From positions 434,001-498,000 of the forward strand of contig JAWPMT010000002.1 of assembly GCA_033344775.1 (NCBI GenBank): a DNA stretch of 64,000 bases. Direction: 5' to 3'. Positions 53,801 to 62,660 of the stretch are shown piece by piece. The notes under the pieces were generated by a model. It saw only the letters and a list, made by a program, of their open reading frames with translations. It did no database searches and was not told the DNA's origin. The position numbers and the translations under genes were made by a program. Source of the DNA: Cytophagales bacterium (GTDB lineage: Bacteria; Bacteroidota; Bacteroidia; Cytophagales; Cyclobacteriaceae). The first letter of the stretch is position 1. The number at the start of each line of letters is the position of its first letter.

Positions 53801-54360
53801 TTATCGACGGTGATTTGCCTGATTTCATTGGCGTCATTGAATTGATAGGTATAACTAACCGCATGCGTTCCTCCTTCAGCAGAACTTCGCCACGGGGTTC
53901 CAGGTGAACTGATTTCAATCGCTCGATTCAGCGGAGAGTCATCAAAGAGGGTTTGAGAATAAGGGTAGTCAATGGTATCAACTCCGGTTGGAGGTGCGTC
54001 ATAAAACCCTTCGAGGCCCGTGAGTGGGCTGTTGTAGTAAGCACCTGATGTGGTATTCGCTCGAAAAGGCAAATAATCCTTATCCGCTCTGCCGATAGGG
54101 TCATAGCTGTACATTTTAACCATATCTGACCCATTGGGAGAGGCTTCGCGCATCACTTCCTGATTGGTTCTTCCTAGTCCATCAACATATACGATATCGC
54201 TCTGTACTTGCTGTTGGCTGGCCCTTTGAGCATTCAGGTTGGTCTTTATCGTATCACGGGCCGTAAGGCTCATGACATAGTTCTTAGTGCTCGTTTGTCC
54301 AAGGCTTACGACACTAGAGGTAAGCGTAGCTAATAGAAGCAGGATTACTTTGAGTTTCAT
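50830..54360 (-). CDS. RHS-repeat protein with C-terminal metzincin protease tip
   Basis: 1176 residues with a signal peptide (LLLATLTSSVVSLGQ). The N-terminus is the Bacteroidota DUF6443-type start (RDTIKTNLNAQRASQQQVQS), then many YD-type RHS repeats, then the RHS core: YKYNGKEEQKETGWLDYGFR, LGRWNHIDPLAE, AYNNPVNFIDPDGRSGE (about 900-955). After the core comes a unique ~220-residue tip with H1098-E-M-G-H-G-L-G-L-D-H1108, the full HExxHxxGxxH zinc motif of metzincins, and GVMTP as the Met-turn. RHS tips are variable toxins or effectors. It follows its large partner after 6 nt and overlaps the lipoprotein at 50457-50846. Confidence 0.87.
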   Translation of the reverse strand: MKLKVILLLLATLTSSVVSLGQTSTKNYVMSLTARDTIKTNLNAQRASQQQVQSDIVYVDGLGRTNQEVMREASPNGSDMVKMYSYDPIGRADKDYLPFRANTTSGAYYNSPLTGLEGFYDAPPTGVDTIDYPYSQTLFDDSPLNRAIEISSPGTPWRSSAEGGTHAVSYTYQFNDANEIRQITVDNSANQIMTATGNYPANELRGMLTTDEDGKMMLEYTNKTGQVVCKINAVGTSDETYTYYVFDDHNLLTFVIPPQAVAEIGTNWSLLNDNNFCSKWLFRYQYDYRNRMIEKQVPGSEKIEMVYDKRDRLVFTLDGNRRNVPVISGTTTSGSVQYVESGTLVVESYQGKSYVRAPGAKILFKKPNFSASKADNFSATKSTSQATYEHQWLYTKYDELNRPVMTGIKSMTQNRSELQAIIDGNNNYDFGVAYIGNVGGNVHGYDDTGYPQASGTEVLTVTYYDKYDFVTDFSWGSDYSYANHYPSVKGLATGGLTKLLKESPVKHLKSVAYYDDRLRSKATITENYFGDADQVVITYRNKVSSLVKRSSTLHRNGTSTTTIEENFTYDHRDRLLTHTHEIVGHGTKPLANHTYNAIGQLIEEDLHDDGSPAQSVDYRYNERGWLTAINGGASNFDDPSTDQFGMELKYNDASSGNFNGNISQMLWKAKGGGVTEATQNYQYSYDNLNRLKLANYTGVGNYDVSGITYDKNGNLQTLQRNTIDNLDYDYIGNQLTRVEDATNNTQGFMNVSSSVETEEYKYDKNGNMTSDSNKGITNIQYNYLNLPQRVTMNTGQSINYTYDATGVKHLKTFNGKEWTYDGVFHYEKEPSEGSAQLEFIQHAEGRALKNQSSWNYHYNVADHLGNIRVTVSENGSVMQRDAYYPFGGTFNHSAISPENLYKYNGKEEQKETGWLDYGFRMFDPWLGRWNHIDPLAEDFYTQSPYHYAYNNPVNFIDPDGRSGEAVIDEDEKTITVNIHIVFYGDGVNQENADAAEANITDMWNANAGDDGYSDAGDGWRIKFNISSEITDEAGAEQLAEEHDGDAKYNFIRVEDENYADTFKSDSGDWEGVSKMTKAKGSNSGFWQTRDMYNTSPAHEMGHGLGLDHKAGGVMTPGVGNNGPVNSSNLAEVRGYILDTGSDKSSFRDTYIRGVKRVNFGSTNTTFHIKRGNVRPE

Positions 54361-54366
54361 AAGCGT

Positions 54367-57300
54367 TTAGTTCGAGTAGTTGTATTTGTATTCTTTCAAG
54401 ATGTTCTGATCCTGGTCCTTGACCTGGTAAAGCCGATGAAAGTCATCGTAATGGTAGGTGATAACCAAGCCATTCGGATCTATCTGCTTGGATATGCCTA
54501 TCCCCGGATCATACAAGTAAGTCGTCATCAAGGCCTGATCTGGTATTTCATTCCTGAGATCCGATAGAATCGATTCAATGGTTGCCGAACTGGTTTGTGA
54601 TTCCAAATTCGATATCGAAGAAGAAATGGCATTCAAGTCGGTGGTAAGCTGAGCGTAGGAGTAATCAGCAATGGATGCCACCTGCATTGTGCCATCATAA
54701 CTCCAAAGCTGGATGGTCTTCAATCCATCCCTGACTACTTCTATCAGGTTGCCGGATGCCGTTTCATAATCCAGTTGAATCCGTTCTTCTCGTTCTGAAG
54801 CCGATCTGCCTAGCAATACTCGATCAGGCAGGTGATAATTACCATAGGACGAAAACTCAACTTTTCTGCTAAGCTGTGATGTTTGGCCATTGGTTACATT
54901 ACTTTCCAACACTTCAGCAATTCGGTGATTGGCCAATAGCTCTGTTTCAGAAAGGTCAGCAGGATATTTAAAGGTTTCCGTGATTTCATCACCAAGGCTG
55001 TTGAAAACCGACTTGCTTCTGACCTGATAGGACACTGAAGGATCATACATATATTGGGTAACCTGATTCAAAGGATTGCCATCATCATCATAAGAGGTGG
55101 TTAAGGTTCGATTGAGCTTGATGAAATACCTGCTACTTGCCAAAGTGCGTTGCTGATGGATGGGCATCGGGCCACTTCTAAAACAGGAGACATTGGAGGT
55201 GCATATTTCTCCTTCGTACTGTGTATTCCCCACACCCGAAAAGACATTGACCCAGAACTGAGCAGGATTGGAGGCAAGGAACTTGTTGCAGATTGCAGAA
55301 GTGCCGCCCCACCAGGGCTTCCAGCATTTCTTGGAGGTTCGGGTAAAACAACCTGGCCCAACCCACATGCAAGGAGCCTGATCGCCTTCAAGCCAATCCA
55401 CGTAATCGAAAAACACATGATCGCCGGTGTTATCGGCCTGAACGATCATAATGTCACGGTTATCAATATCGGCTATCTGTTTGAACCAAAAGCCATGAAA
55501 GCCCTCACCGATGTACTCAACGCTGTATTCATTGGCGACTACTTCAACCTTGGCATGTGTATCATTGGTGGTGTTTTTTCTGTAGATGGCCTGGTCCGTC
55601 ACTCGACCATTCATCTGATGGTAGTTGATATAGGGATCTATACTCTGCGCTTCACTTCTGTTTTCGAAATAGGTAACCGAAACGCCATTGTAATCCGCAT
55701 TGATCTCGTCCCAATCTACCTGTGAAACGGTCGAATAAGTGATGACATTCGGTGTGGGAGTCGCTTGATTGTTGGCGTATCGTTGTAGGTACTGACAGTC
55801 TCCAAAAGGCTCATAGATCCTTTCAAATAATCGTGGCTGATGAAGCTGCGCACTGGAAGCCGCATTGGACTCCAGAAATGATTTAGTGATCTCACTTGGC
55901 TTTTTTAGAGATAGATCACCGTAATAGTAATAGGTAGTCTTAGCCAATGCATTGGTCGCTTCATAGTCCAGAGTTTTATATACCCTGGGTGCACCAACAT
56001 TCAGGTTGACCGTTGAAGTTGTTTCTTCATAAATGTCCATGGTGATGGTTACACCAAAGATGTTGTTGACCAGCAACATGTTGTAGATCCCAGGACCAAG
56101 GGTTACTTGTTCCAAAACAGCAACCACAGCCCCGTCTTCACGGAATTCTGTCACAATGGCACTGTTATTTACAAAATCGCAATAGTCATTGCCATCCCCA
56201 TTGACCCCTGACGCATCAGTGAGTGCAGCAAAGTATAAGGGAGCTGTTTGAACTGGGAAGTTGCTACCTGTAACAGAAATCTCAACGGTGTAAGTCCCGG
56301 ATTGAGTTAACCTGAAATTGTCGGTTGCAGAATTGGGAATACCAAGTACGCCATCATCACAATAGGTGCCTGCGGTTTCACCACCAGAAACGGTAAGCCT
56401 TCCCAGATACTTTCTGTTCTCCACTAATTGACTTCCCGTGACCCAGGGAAGCTGATAGGAAAACTCGGTATATCCTCCTGTAGGATAGGTAACCTTTGAC
56501 AACATGCCAACAGTAGCATAAGCTACCCTCGATTCTCGGTTGACACCTGTTAAATGACTCGCATCATCATAGTCACTATTCTTAGGAAAGAGGTTGTTCC
56601 CTCCCCATCCATTGTAAAAGCCCCAATAGTCCTGTGCATTGCTTGTTCTTGAAGGGATAGAATTGCGGTCTTTATATTCAAAAGTGTACTTCTGAGGATT
56701 GGCCGAAGCTGCTGCAAACAATTGAACTTCATCCAAAAGGAGCCTGCTTTCCCAATCTGGACCATTTTCATCCGGTCCGGCATAACTGTACTTTAGTTCA
56801 CACCTTTGGAGCGTATTCTGGGAAGTCAGGTCTTTGATTATGATTTCTTCTACTGCTTTTCTTCCCGCCAGGTCTTTTCGATCATTAGTCTGTCTTTTTA
56901 GCTCCAACATGTCTTTGTTATTCCTTCTGATCTTATTCAGAAAGGGCTGACTGATGACATAGTTAATCTGGGAATTCATCGTATAAGTTTCAGCGGCCTT
57001 ACAATCTGGGTCCGTCGGGGCATTGTTATGCCAATCCGTGTAAATGGCTCTTTTCAATGCGGGTTGTTGAGCGCTCCAGGGAGTCGGTGACAGGTACGAA
57101 AAGTTGAAGGTGTCTCGTTTGTCTCCAGAAGTGATTTGAGAGACGTACCATGCTGAATTGTGCTTCAAATGATCAATGAAGTCTGAGCTGTCGTCAAATG
57201 ATTCAGTGGTTTCGGCGTGATTAAATAGGTAAGTGTTCCCGTTGGCATCCCGAACTTTCCATGAGGCAATTTTTGTGCTGTGTGTGGTGCCATTTGAGGC

Positions 57301-57996
57301 AAATGTTACTTCTACATCCAGCGTGGGATCATCAATCGCCAAGGCTTTCTTTATAAGCGGGTTTCCGGTATCAGAATCATAATCGATGTACACTTTAGCA
57401 GAGACATTCAGTACGTTGATGGAATAGAGGTCAACTTGCGTGTCAATCTCTCGCTTGATCACCCGATCCCTGTATTGCAAGAAGTCTTCAATGAGGTTAT
57501 CATCAGCGGGAAAAACATCCCCTCTTTGGATTTCAAGAGACTTGAATAATTCGAAGTATGCCTGATAACTAAAGTCTCCTAGTAGTTCACTGCTGCTTTG
57601 TCTTTGAGGAAAAGGATCAGGGCTGTACGTCGTATAATGGCTACCGGTGATGTAATGGTCTGGTAGCCCCCTCACTTCCTTGGTTACCATACCTCCAACT
57701 CGGAGATTCCAACCCAGGCCTACTTCTGTGGCAAGCTGCTCTACCTTGATTCCACCTCCACTATAGGTAAGACTCACAGGAATGGCAAGAGATCTGCCTG
57801 ATACTGAGCCAATGGGAACCGATACCGAAGAAGCTCCGGTAAACATGGAAATGGATTGGTTACCGTAAGCGCTGAATGCAGCGGCTTCAGGAGACTTGGG
57901 GATCGTGACAAAATCTCCGGGATCAATCTGTGCCTTCAGGCTTGGCAGGCACAGCAAGTAGCTAAATAGAAAAAGTGTTAGGGCTTTGTTTTGCAT
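54367..57996 (-). CDS. Large secreted RHS-partner protein
   Basis: 1209 residues; signal peptide FLFSYLLCLPSLKA. The N-terminus has PVSLTYSGGGIKVEQLATEVGLGWNLRVGG, the hallmark of large Bacteroidota proteins encoded just before DUF6443/RHS proteins. It also has TYPTGGYTEFSYQLP and, near the C-terminus, YD-like LDYETASGNLIEVVRDG and YHYDDFHRLYQVKDQDQN. Together the pair probably builds a shell like the TcB/TcC cocoon that carries the metzincin tip; that is analogy. Coupled to the downstream gene with a 6-nt gap. Confidence 0.8.
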   Translation of the reverse strand: MQNKALTLFLFSYLLCLPSLKAQIDPGDFVTIPKSPEAAAFSAYGNQSISMFTGASSVSVPIGSVSGRSLAIPVSLTYSGGGIKVEQLATEVGLGWNLRVGGMVTKEVRGLPDHYITGSHYTTYSPDPFPQRQSSSELLGDFSYQAYFELFKSLEIQRGDVFPADDNLIEDFLQYRDRVIKREIDTQVDLYSINVLNVSAKVYIDYDSDTGNPLIKKALAIDDPTLDVEVTFASNGTTHSTKIASWKVRDANGNTYLFNHAETTESFDDSSDFIDHLKHNSAWYVSQITSGDKRDTFNFSYLSPTPWSAQQPALKRAIYTDWHNNAPTDPDCKAAETYTMNSQINYVISQPFLNKIRRNNKDMLELKRQTNDRKDLAGRKAVEEIIIKDLTSQNTLQRCELKYSYAGPDENGPDWESRLLLDEVQLFAAASANPQKYTFEYKDRNSIPSRTSNAQDYWGFYNGWGGNNLFPKNSDYDDASHLTGVNRESRVAYATVGMLSKVTYPTGGYTEFSYQLPWVTGSQLVENRKYLGRLTVSGGETAGTYCDDGVLGIPNSATDNFRLTQSGTYTVEISVTGSNFPVQTAPLYFAALTDASGVNGDGNDYCDFVNNSAIVTEFREDGAVVAVLEQVTLGPGIYNMLLVNNIFGVTITMDIYEETTSTVNLNVGAPRVYKTLDYEATNALAKTTYYYYGDLSLKKPSEITKSFLESNAASSAQLHQPRLFERIYEPFGDCQYLQRYANNQATPTPNVITYSTVSQVDWDEINADYNGVSVTYFENRSEAQSIDPYINYHQMNGRVTDQAIYRKNTTNDTHAKVEVVANEYSVEYIGEGFHGFWFKQIADIDNRDIMIVQADNTGDHVFFDYVDWLEGDQAPCMWVGPGCFTRTSKKCWKPWWGGTSAICNKFLASNPAQFWVNVFSGVGNTQYEGEICTSNVSCFRSGPMPIHQQRTLASSRYFIKLNRTLTTSYDDDGNPLNQVTQYMYDPSVSYQVRSKSVFNSLGDEITETFKYPADLSETELLANHRIAEVLESNVTNGQTSQLSRKVEFSSYGNYHLPDRVLLGRSASEREERIQLDYETASGNLIEVVRDGLKTIQLWSYDGTMQVASIADYSYAQLTTDLNAISSSISNLESQTSSATIESILSDLRNEIPDQALMTTYLYDPGIGISKQIDPNGLVITYHYDDFHRLYQVKDQDQNILKEYKYNYSN

Positions 57997-58235
57997 ACCG
58001 AAAGTTGAACTTGTTATGAAGAAGTTTCAACTAAGGAACAAAAACGGTTTTATAAAGTCCAGAAGAACTTCATGAACGTACCGAAAAACTTCATGTAGGT
58101 AACGGATTTGCTAATGAACGTAAAACGGTTTGGTGTTTGTGTTATCTTGTTTTCACAGAAAATGGTTGGCTTTTGATCCGATGCTTTCTACAAAAAGAAA
58201 TTCGTTGTTATGCGATGTAACTTTTAGTGCATTGT

Positions 58236-58958
58236 TTATGGTTCATAAAAGAATGAACTTCTAAGATTATTCCAGATGTATGAAAACTCATCGATAAATG
58301 GTTGTTTGTCCATTCTCGTCTGATAGTTTTTCATCTTGTCCATCTTATTTTCAGTACTATTTAGAAAGTCACCTCCATGAACATTTTCGGGACCATAAAT
58401 CAGGAGGTATTGGTAGGTAACATAGTTTTCAAAATGAACTTTGTATTTAATGTCACTGTGATAGGTGCTTAACACCTGGTGAACACCCTTAATTGGATTT
58501 CGTTTGATGAATTCAATTTTAGATTCCTGGGTAAAATGTTGTCGAAATCGATTCTTCAGGCGTACCGCAGAACCTATATAGAATTTGTTGTTTTCAAGTT
58601 CAAGCACATATACGAAGTGCTTTTTAGATTTCTTTTTATCCCGTTTGAATTCGTTTTTAAAAAGTAAGAAGCAAAATCCTGTATTATCATAGAACCGACA
58701 AGAAATCCAATGTTGATTGAATCGCTGATTCAACCATTCAAGAGGCTGTAATGGATGACCTAATGTAAAGTCTGCACTTTTTCTATTGTGAAATTCAACA
58801 TTGACCTTCAATGCTCCATTCAAATGCCTAATGGCAGTAGAATTGAATTCAGGATCGATACAAAAGTCTTCTACATATCTAGTTATCACAATGGTTAAAT
58901 TAGACCATCTGGTATTCTTCCAAAAAAAGACTTTTTCATCTGAAGTAATTGATTCCAT
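58236..58958 (-). CDS. GIY-YIG nuclease-domain protein
   Basis: 240 residues. The first ~115 are of unknown fold. Residues about 115-205 are a GIY-YIG domain: FVYVLELENNKFYIGSAVRL with the conserved Tyr pair, R in KNRFRQHF, and YGPENVHGGDF at its end, as in small bacterial GIY-YIG proteins. It likely nicks DNA, possibly linked to the mobile-element genes upstream. The catalytic Glu is probably in the FENYVTYQY segment. Confidence 0.78.
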   Translation of the reverse strand: MESITSDEKVFFWKNTRWSNLTIVITRYVEDFCIDPEFNSTAIRHLNGALKVNVEFHNRKSADFTLGHPLQPLEWLNQRFNQHWISCRFYDNTGFCFLLFKNEFKRDKKKSKKHFVYVLELENNKFYIGSAVRLKNRFRQHFTQESKIEFIKRNPIKGVHQVLSTYHSDIKYKVHFENYVTYQYLLIYGPENVHGGDFLNSTENKMDKMKNYQTRMDKQPFIDEFSYIWNNLRSSFFYEP

Positions 58959-58997
58959 TCTTTAAAGCAAACACCTGCTCCTCGTTGATTCAAAGCT

Positions 58998-59693
58998 CTA
59001 ACAAAAGCAAAAGAGTTCCTCTTCCTCTATTTGATTAGTGTATTCTTGCCTTGTAGTTTGAAAAAGGATTTCTTCTGCCGAATGACCTTTGACTCTTCTC
59101 ATGGTATCTCCAGCGGCATTTTCAAGAATTGCCTGTTGAAGAAAAGGAAGTTCATATTCACGACTGGCCATTACTTTCTTGGCTTTTGTTTTCAGATGAC
59201 AATTGACACAGTTCCCCAGGTATTTCTTGTCCCTGATCTCTAATTGAAAAGCCTGTTTGTCCCAAAAATCCTTCACATCCTCTTCCTCAAAACCCAGGTC
59301 ATAAAGGGGCATTTTGACCTGTACCTTGGCCGTTTTGGAAGCAAGGTTTCCGAAGTATCTCTTGGGTTCATCCTTTCTGATACCTAAATACTTGGTGTAT
59401 TGCTCCAGTCCGTAATTACGTTTCAAGAAATCACTCATGGTGCTTACTTTCAATCGTCCTGTACAGTAGCGATGAACGACATTGGGAACTGACCAGTCAA
59501 GTTGCTTGATATAGCGAATGGCGTTATAGTACAAAATGACCTTCAGCATAGGTAATCCCTGCATATTACAAGTGTCAGCTGTGACCAGGTTGAATTGATG
59601 CAAACCGGCCTCCTGATCAAACAAAGCATGAAATTCCCTGACGCATCGTCGATAATCAGCTTTTACCTCTGCCTTGATATGATCGGGACTCAC
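58998..59693 (-). CDS. PAPS-reductase/PP-loop-like protein lacking its N-terminus
   Basis: 231 residues from GTG 59693. RYCTGRLKVSTMSDFLKR, LGIRKDEPKR, MPLYDLGFEEEDVKDFW and YLGNCVNCHLKTK are the C-terminal signatures of phage/plasmid PAPS-reductase-like PP-loop proteins. The ATP-binding SGGxDS loop that should begin the family is absent. The frame is open upstream only to 59810 (stop TAG at 59811-59813), reading KKILTFDTNDHDFPDW without a standard start, and overlaps the end of the methyltransferase-like gene. It is probably 5'-truncated and inactive for adenylation. Confidence 0.65.
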   Translation of the reverse strand: MSPDHIKAEVKADYRRCVREFHALFDQEAGLHQFNLVTADTCNMQGLPMLKVILYYNAIRYIKQLDWSVPNVVHRYCTGRLKVSTMSDFLKRNYGLEQYTKYLGIRKDEPKRYFGNLASKTAKVQVKMPLYDLGFEEEDVKDFWDKQAFQLEIRDKKYLGNCVNCHLKTKAKKVMASREYELPFLQQAILENAAGDTMRRVKGHSAEEILFQTTRQEYTNQIEEEELFCFC

Positions 59694-59802
59694 CGTTTTC
59701 CAGTCAGGAAAATCATGGTCATTGGTATCAAAAGTCAGGATCTTCTTACCAGGAATAACCTCATAAGGTTGCCTAACCTCATTAATTGATTGTTGTAATA
59801 AA

Positions 59803-62415
59803 TCATGGTTCTAATTCATTTTTTAGTTGTTCGATTACTTGATCTATATCGCCCTTGGATTGGGAGTTGGCCTGGGTTTGGTTTATCAGGCGTGGGTTTA
59901 CCCGTTGCCAGAGTTCTTCAAAGCTGTTGACCATTTCATTGAATTCGGGCCGTTGCCACAATTGAGGTGCGACACCTTCGGGTTTGGGTTTACGACCAGA
60001 AATGAGGATCAGCATCGTCTTTTCAATGGCCCCTTGTTTGTTGTAGAGTTTGAAAGAGTTCAGGTTGATTACATCATCCACCTTATAATGCCGAAACAGC
60101 CAATTAAAAAATGGACGGTATTTAGCGATCAGACCATCTTCACCAAAATAGATATATCCCATGATGATGATGGCCGCCCGTCCATTGTCCTTCATAGTAT
60201 GCAGCGCTAACCCACTCATCACATGCTCCAAGCGAATATTTTGGGCTAGACCTATGTGATTATGAAAGTAGGTCTCGATGATATGCACTTTGTCATACTT
60301 TTCTTCTTCCCATCGTGAGAAGGGTGGATTGGTGACGACTACATCAAAGGATCGATCCAGTGCTTTTCCAAATGGCTCAGCGGCATTGAAAGAGGTAATC
60401 GTTGAAAACTGAACAAACTCCAGGGATTTAATTCTTGTCTTGTCAATTTCGTTAGCATGTGTCATTGCTGGATCAGCGCCGACTAAAAGCAATCCATTTC
60501 CGGCACTTGGCTCAAAAATGCGCCTGGCGTTTTTCATGCCTGTGTATTCAGCTACAATGGCACCAATGGGGCATGGAGTGGAGTATTGCTTGTAGATCTC
60601 CTTTGAACTATCGGAATAGGCGTATGTAGGTTGAACATGATGCCAGAAATGGATCATCTTCGCCAGTCGATGCTCAAAGGGGATCGGCTCCCGGTAAAGC
60701 GCACGATACCATAGCATCCAGCTTAACTCCACCGCTTCCCACATGATCCCCATGTTTAAAACCTTTAACGCTTTTGCCAGCTTTTCGACCTGGCCTTTAG
60801 TAACTCGCTTGTTCTCTGCATAATCATCATGCATGTGAGCAATGACTCGATCAAGGTAGTCTGAGTAATGCTCCTCAATGAGTTCGGGATAATCCTTTGG
60901 TTCTTCTAGTGCTCCCTTGGAATTGACCAAGCCTTCTTCAGTCCGTGAAAATTGTCGCTCAGCTACTGACCCAGTGTGTCCTGACTGTACCCCGATCTTT
61001 TGAATGGTAGGCCAAATCTCACCCTTCAGGTGATAGTAGTTCGGGTAGTTGTGTCTTAGCCATACTGAAAAGAGAATCGGTAATTCATGATCGTCAATGT
61101 GCACTTTCGGGAAATCCTCTTCTCGTTTTGTGGCAAAAGCAATGAATTGCTTAACAAGTTGCTTTCTTTCTTCATTCGATAACTCCTTAGGGTTTTCTGT
61201 TTCAAGGCTTGGAATCTCAACAATTCCTAAGGAAACCTCTCCGTTGAGATCATCAGCTTCAGCGGAAAGTGATTTTCCTTCTTCACCCGAAAATTCCTTA
61301 GGAATTTCTGCTCCAGAGGTCGAAATCTCAACAATTCCTAAGGAAACCTCTCCATTGAGATCATTGGCTTCAGCGGCAAGTGTTTTTCCTCCTTCATCCG
61401 AAAATTCCTTAGGAATTTCTGCTCCAGGGGTCGGAATCTCAACAATTGTTAAGGAAACCTCTCCATTGAGATCATCTGCTTCAGCGGCAAGTGTTTTTCC
61501 TCCTTCATCCGAAAATTCCTTAGGAATTTCTGCTCCAGGGGTCGGAATCTCAACAATTCCTAAGGAAACCTCTCCGTTGAGATCATCTGCTTCAGCGGCA
61601 AGTGTTTTTCCTCCTTCATCCGAAAATTCCTTAGGAATTTCTGCTCCAGGTGTTGAATTCTCAACATTTGTTAAGGAAACTTCTCCGTTGAGGTCATTTG
61701 CTTCAGCGGCAAGTGTTTTTCCTCCTTCATCCGAGAATTCCTTAGGAATTTCTGCTTCAGGGGTCGGGATTTCAACAATTTCTAAGGAAATCTCTTCGTT
61801 GAGATCATCTGCTTCAGCGGTAAGAATCTTTCCCTCTTCATCCGAGAATTCCTTAGGAATTTCTGCTCCAGGGGTTGGAATCTCAACATTTGTTAAGGAA
61901 ACCTCTCCGTTGAGACCATTGGCTACAGCGGTAAGAATCTTTCCCTCCTTAAAGAGTGCTCTTGCTTTAACCTTTTGTTTCTTTGGAAAAACACGCACTT
62001 TCTTAAAGGCACTTCCGAATTTTTGCCTACCGAAAGATTCAGCTATAAAAGTGGAAACCTTTTTAAAGGGATCAAATACAACATAATCTTCCTGTTTAAT
62101 GTTATTCTCCTTACCGAAGGAGATCGTTACGTAACTAAACCTGTTTTGATTGATGTTCGCTAAGGAAGGTTCAAAGGAAGGAAGCAAAGGCACCGATTCG
62201 ATGGCGGCTCCCTTAGCAAGAGCTTCCTCCAGGGCTTGCACATAGTTCTGGTAAGCAGGGTGATTATTACCTAGCCATTTTTTTGGGCTTTTGAAATGCT
62301 GCCTTAATCCAATTTTTTCCTTAAGAAAAGTTGCGGTCTCCTTAGGGAGTTCCTTACTAAAGAACAATTCATCTCGTTCTTTTTCTTCATTAAATGTAAC
62401 TGTAACTTCAATCAT
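59803..62415 (-). CDS. N6-adenine methyltransferase-like mobile-element protein with 37-residue repeats
   Basis: 870 residues from ATG 62415 (MIEVTVTF); a TTG 9 nt upstream is also in frame. N-terminal region shared with the gene at 1-1540, then seven tandem 37-residue repeats (nt 61171-61947), then the C-terminal catalytic half: FEPSAGNGLLLVGADP (SAM-binding motif I, about 630) and VVTNPPFSRWEEE with N696-P-P-F, the catalytic motif of N6-adenine methyltransferases. Such proteins occur in ICEs and phages, usually with helicases; one lies upstream here. Function: DNA methylation, inferred. Neighbour 59693 starts almost at its end. Confidence 0.82.
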   Translation of the reverse strand: MIEVTVTFNEEKERDELFFSKELPKETATFLKEKIGLRQHFKSPKKWLGNNHPAYQNYVQALEEALAKGAAIESVPLLPSFEPSLANINQNRFSYVTISFGKENNIKQEDYVVFDPFKKVSTFIAESFGRQKFGSAFKKVRVFPKKQKVKARALFKEGKILTAVANGLNGEVSLTNVEIPTPGAEIPKEFSDEEGKILTAEADDLNEEISLEIVEIPTPEAEIPKEFSDEGGKTLAAEANDLNGEVSLTNVENSTPGAEIPKEFSDEGGKTLAAEADDLNGEVSLGIVEIPTPGAEIPKEFSDEGGKTLAAEADDLNGEVSLTIVEIPTPGAEIPKEFSDEGGKTLAAEANDLNGEVSLGIVEISTSGAEIPKEFSGEEGKSLSAEADDLNGEVSLGIVEIPSLETENPKELSNEERKQLVKQFIAFATKREEDFPKVHIDDHELPILFSVWLRHNYPNYYHLKGEIWPTIQKIGVQSGHTGSVAERQFSRTEEGLVNSKGALEEPKDYPELIEEHYSDYLDRVIAHMHDDYAENKRVTKGQVEKLAKALKVLNMGIMWEAVELSWMLWYRALYREPIPFEHRLAKMIHFWHHVQPTYAYSDSSKEIYKQYSTPCPIGAIVAEYTGMKNARRIFEPSAGNGLLLVGADPAMTHANEIDKTRIKSLEFVQFSTITSFNAAEPFGKALDRSFDVVVTNPPFSRWEEEKYDKVHIIETYFHNHIGLAQNIRLEHVMSGLALHTMKDNGRAAIIIMGYIYFGEDGLIAKYRPFFNWLFRHYKVDDVINLNSFKLYNKQGAIEKTMLILISGRKPKPEGVAPQLWQRPEFNEMVNSFEELWQRVNPRLINQTQANSQSKGDIDQVIEQLKNELEP
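61171..61947 (-). repeat. Seven tandem 111-bp coding repeats
   Basis: Exactly 7 x 111 bp (37 codons). The consensus begins GGKTLAAEADDLNGEVSL and ends PTPGAEIPKEFSDE, with changes concentrated at a few sites (ADDLN/ANDLN, LGIVE/LTIVE/LTNVE). Each unit carries TTCCTTAGGAA or a close variant, and most carry CCTAAGGAAA. No frameshift in any copy. The paralogue at 1-1540 has a single poor copy, so the array expanded recently. Acidic, probably a flexible linker or binding array. Confidence 0.95.
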
Positions 62416-62660
62416 AGAATTCAAATCTTGGGTCTCCCTTAAGGAGCCTCTTTAGGTTCTCGCAATTGATTTTAGAGAACCTTGGAGGGTTACATTGCAA
62501 TTAGGAAGTGATTAATCTGCCTAATTGTAAGATTAAATCTAGATTACACTCTTGATTTGAAGAAGGTACACTTTCGTACCGTGGTACCAACAGTAGGTAA
62601 GGTGGTGAATTGGAATTAAGACAATTCTTGCCGAGGGGATAATTTATAGGGGGGATAAAT
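62416..62660 (-). promoter_or_regulatory. Structured leader, second copy
   Basis: Homologous to 1541-1792. The same three inverted repeats occur: AGGTTCTC/GAGAACCT (62454-62461, 62475-62482), CAATTAGG/CCTAATTG (62498-62505, 62520-62527), GGTAC/GTACC (about 62567-62582). The same 19-bp C-rich motif lies at 62642-62660. A short unshared stretch lies around 62540-62560. Confidence 0.5.

Noticed and set aside
55150-55725. 191-residue rightward frame inside the RHS-partner gene
   Set aside because: Antisense to a long gene with a clear signal peptide and family motifs; a shadow.
61171-61947. CRISPR-like array
   Set aside because: Units are 111 bp, contiguous, in frame and coding, with no unique spacers.
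61097-62086. 329-residue rightward frame across the 111-bp repeats
   Set aside because: It is the antisense shadow of the repeat array; the opposite frame belongs to an intact 870-residue protein with a paralogue.
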